Positions 3,742-5,094 of a stretch of 5,094 nt of DNA are shown piece after piece. This DNA is from a bacterium HR25 (lineage in GTDB: Bacteria > Chloroflexota > Dehalococcoidia > SM23-28-2 > HRbin24), in assembly GCA_002898615.1 (NCBI GenBank), contig BEIB01000055.1:1-5094 (forward strand), written 5' to 3'. A program made the position numbers and the translations under genes. The notes beneath the pieces are model-generated. The model saw nothing but the letters and a program-made list of their open reading frames with translations, was not told where the DNA came from and did no database searches. Each line of letters starts with the position of its first letter. The stretch's first letter is position 1.

Positions 3742-5094
3742 TCACTCCGTGCCGGCCGGTTCGACGGCGACGGTGTCCCTGGCGGAACGGTAGAAGGGGT
3801 TCTCGGGGGCTACCTCGTCGTCGGGCCAGACCGCTCTGTCCTCGTGTAGGAGGGGCTCGATCTGCAGGTTCTCCCACAGGCTCTCGAGTCCCCGGCCCAC
3901 TATCTCGTCCTTCTCCAGCAGCTCCCGCACCACCGGCGGCGCCCGCTCCCGGTTCTTGCGCAGAAGGCGGTAGACGTCAACGAAGGCCTGCCCCAGGAGG
4001 ACGCACACGTCCTCCCGCTTCCCGGGGGAAGCCAGGGTGGCGCCGATGAAGCCGTTCCCCTCGTTGAGAAGGGAAGGGTGGGCGCCGGCCACCGACATGA
4101 GAGATTCGCCGATGCGGGCATAGCGGGCCCGCTCCTCCTCGGAGCAGCGGCGGGGCACCATGCCGAAGAGCCCTACCATGGCGGTGGCGATGCGGGTGGC
4201 GTTCTCCAGGTCTTTGGCCACGCCAGGCTCGTTGTCCTGGAAGTAGAGGCGCTCCGCCACGATGGAGCCGATGCTGACCCGCAGCAGCCCCTCCAGCATC
4301 CGCTGCGGCTGAGGGTCGTGCTCCTCTATGGGGACGTGGGCCACCATCCCCAGGGCCTCGCCGCGGGGCATGATGGAGAGGACGATGGGCCGGTACCACT
4401 CGCCGCAGAAGTACTTGAGGGGCAGGAAGTGCCCGGCGAACTCATGGTAGGCCGTTCGCTCGCGGTTGCGCTCCGTGGTCCGGGTGGGCTTGGCCATACC
4501 GTGGCGCAGGGCGGCCAGCGACTCCATCAGGGCGTCCCAGGTGACCCAGGGGTTGTCCCAGTCCTCCTCGTCCAGCTCGTGGCGGTGGCGCTCCCAGAAG
4601 CGTTGCATGCGGTAATCCAGGGGGCGGCCGGCCTCCACCGCCGCCTTCACCTCTTTCAGTAGCTGGATGTGGTCGTAGCGGTAGTTGACGGCGTCCCGGA
4701 TCACCTGCTCTATCTCGGCCGGGCTGAGCCCTACCGTGACTCGGGCGAACTCCTTGCGACGGTCGGGGTCGTCCAGGCTGGGGTGGTGCACCACCTTGGA
4801 GAGGTAGAGGTCGGCTATGTCCTCTCGCTCCGCCTCGCCCGGGGTGGTGAAAACCACCGTCTTGCCGAAACGCCCGGGCCGGCGCATGGCCGGGTCGATC
4901 AGGTGGGGCCGGTTGGTGGCGGCGAAGAAGTAGATGTTGTAGATGGGCGGCTGGGCCGGCGGCAGCCGCAGGTAGAGCCTCCTCTTGCCGATCTCCAGGA
5001 CAGGCGGGACGAGGAGGACGTCCAGCAGCTCGTTGATCTTGCTGCGCAGCACCCGCTGCAGCAGGGGCGGCGAGTCCATGCCGTCCAGCCAGAC
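3742..5094 (-). CDS. Divergent FtsH-like AAA+ ATPase / M41-type metalloprotease (partial, N-terminus off window)
   Basis: The frame is open to the right edge, so the N-terminus, any membrane segments and Walker A lie outside; the last 450 residues are visible. Numbering from the Met at 5079, the AAA+ part shows sensor 1 FFAATNRP (51-58, Asn56) and RRPGRF (66-71), the Arg-finger region of the second region of homology. The M41 part shows AYHEFAGH (210-217), IMPRGEALG (236-244), AERLYF (275-280) and KDLENATRIA (289-298), with Asp290 as expected third zinc ligand. Canonical FtsH proteases are membrane-anchored ATP-dependent hexamers that degrade membrane and regulatory proteins. Three departures are seen: HEFAGH has one residue more than HEAGH; the best Walker B match (WLDGMD, just before and including the Met) has Gly for the catalytic Glu; and there are roughly 15-20 extra residues before sensor 1. 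The C-terminal region (380-445) keeps the helical tail with ELLEKDEI. FtsH-like origin is clear; whether it is active is uncertain. Confidence 0.85.
   Translation of the reverse strand, partial: VWLDGMDSPPLLQRVLRSKINELLDVLLVPPVLEIGKRRLYLRLPPAQPPIYNIYFFAATNRPHLIDPAMRRPGRFGKTVVFTTPGEAEREDIADLYLSKVVHHPSLDDPDRRKEFARVTVGLSPAEIEQVIRDAVNYRYDHIQLLKEVKAAVEAGRPLDYRMQRFWERHRHELDEEDWDNPWVTWDALMESLAALRHGMAKPTRTTERNRERTAYHEFAGHFLPLKYFCGEWYRPIVLSIMPRGEALGMVAHVPIEEHDPQPQRMLEGLLRVSIGSIVAERLYFQDNEPGVAKDLENATRIATAMVGLFGMVPRRCSEEERARYARIGESLMSVAGAHPSLLNEGNGFIGATLASPGKREDVCVLLGQAFVDVYRLLRKNRERAPPVVRELLEKDEIVGRGLESLWENLQIEPLLHEDRAVWPDDEVAPENPFYRSARDTVAVEPAGTE

Noticed and set aside
2975..3877. Long - strand frame across the lipoprotein and the gene ends beside it
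   Set aside because: It overlaps three better-supported genes in another frame and has a Gly, Pro and Arg-rich composition without recognisable motifs.

Overview
The window is strongly GC-rich, and its genes mostly prefer G or C at third codon positions. The protein families fit a high-GC bacterium such as a Chloroflexota, Actinomycetota or Deinococcota member. No single gene fixes the phylum, so this is inference. The tRNA remnant encodes its own CCA end.

Positions 1 to about 2631 look like the integrase end of an integrative element. From left to right it holds: a leftward gene for an excisionase-type helix-turn-helix protein, running off the left edge; a divergent control region with a tandem 9-bp repeat; a gene for a 358-residue protein with a C-terminal four-cysteine zinc-ribbon-like motif; and, overlapping it by 11 bp, a complete tyrosine recombinase (integrase). 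Three direct repeats of TGACAGCCA cross the end of the integrase gene. Some 80 bp further on is the 3' portion of a tRNA-Phe(GAA) gene (anticodon loop to CCA) with no 5' half. It sits in an imperfect inverted repeat with an 8-bp centre. This is what a tRNA-targeted attachment junction looks like: arm-type sites, core site and displaced tRNA 3' end. The restored tRNA-Phe would be expected at the other end of the element, outside the window to the left.

From about 2632 to the right edge the DNA is probably the chromosomal flank. It holds a small HExxH protein of 127 residues on the + strand, possibly translated from a leaderless message. Facing it on the - strand are two genes in tandem: a divergent FtsH-like protein (the C-terminal 450 residues are visible) followed 21 bp later by a predicted 202-residue lipoprotein. 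The stop codons of the HExxH and lipoprotein genes are separated by only 2 bp.

The most unusual gene is the FtsH-like one. Its M41 zinc motif reads HEFAGH (HExxxH) instead of HEAGH. The segment that best matches Walker B reads WLDGMD, with Gly where the catalytic Glu should be. The AAA+ core also has an extra segment before sensor 1. The other FtsH landmarks are kept: sensor 1 Asn, RPGRF, the third-ligand region DLENAT, and the PRG motif. This suggests a specialised or remodelled FtsH paralogue, possibly working with the lipoprotein encoded just downstream.
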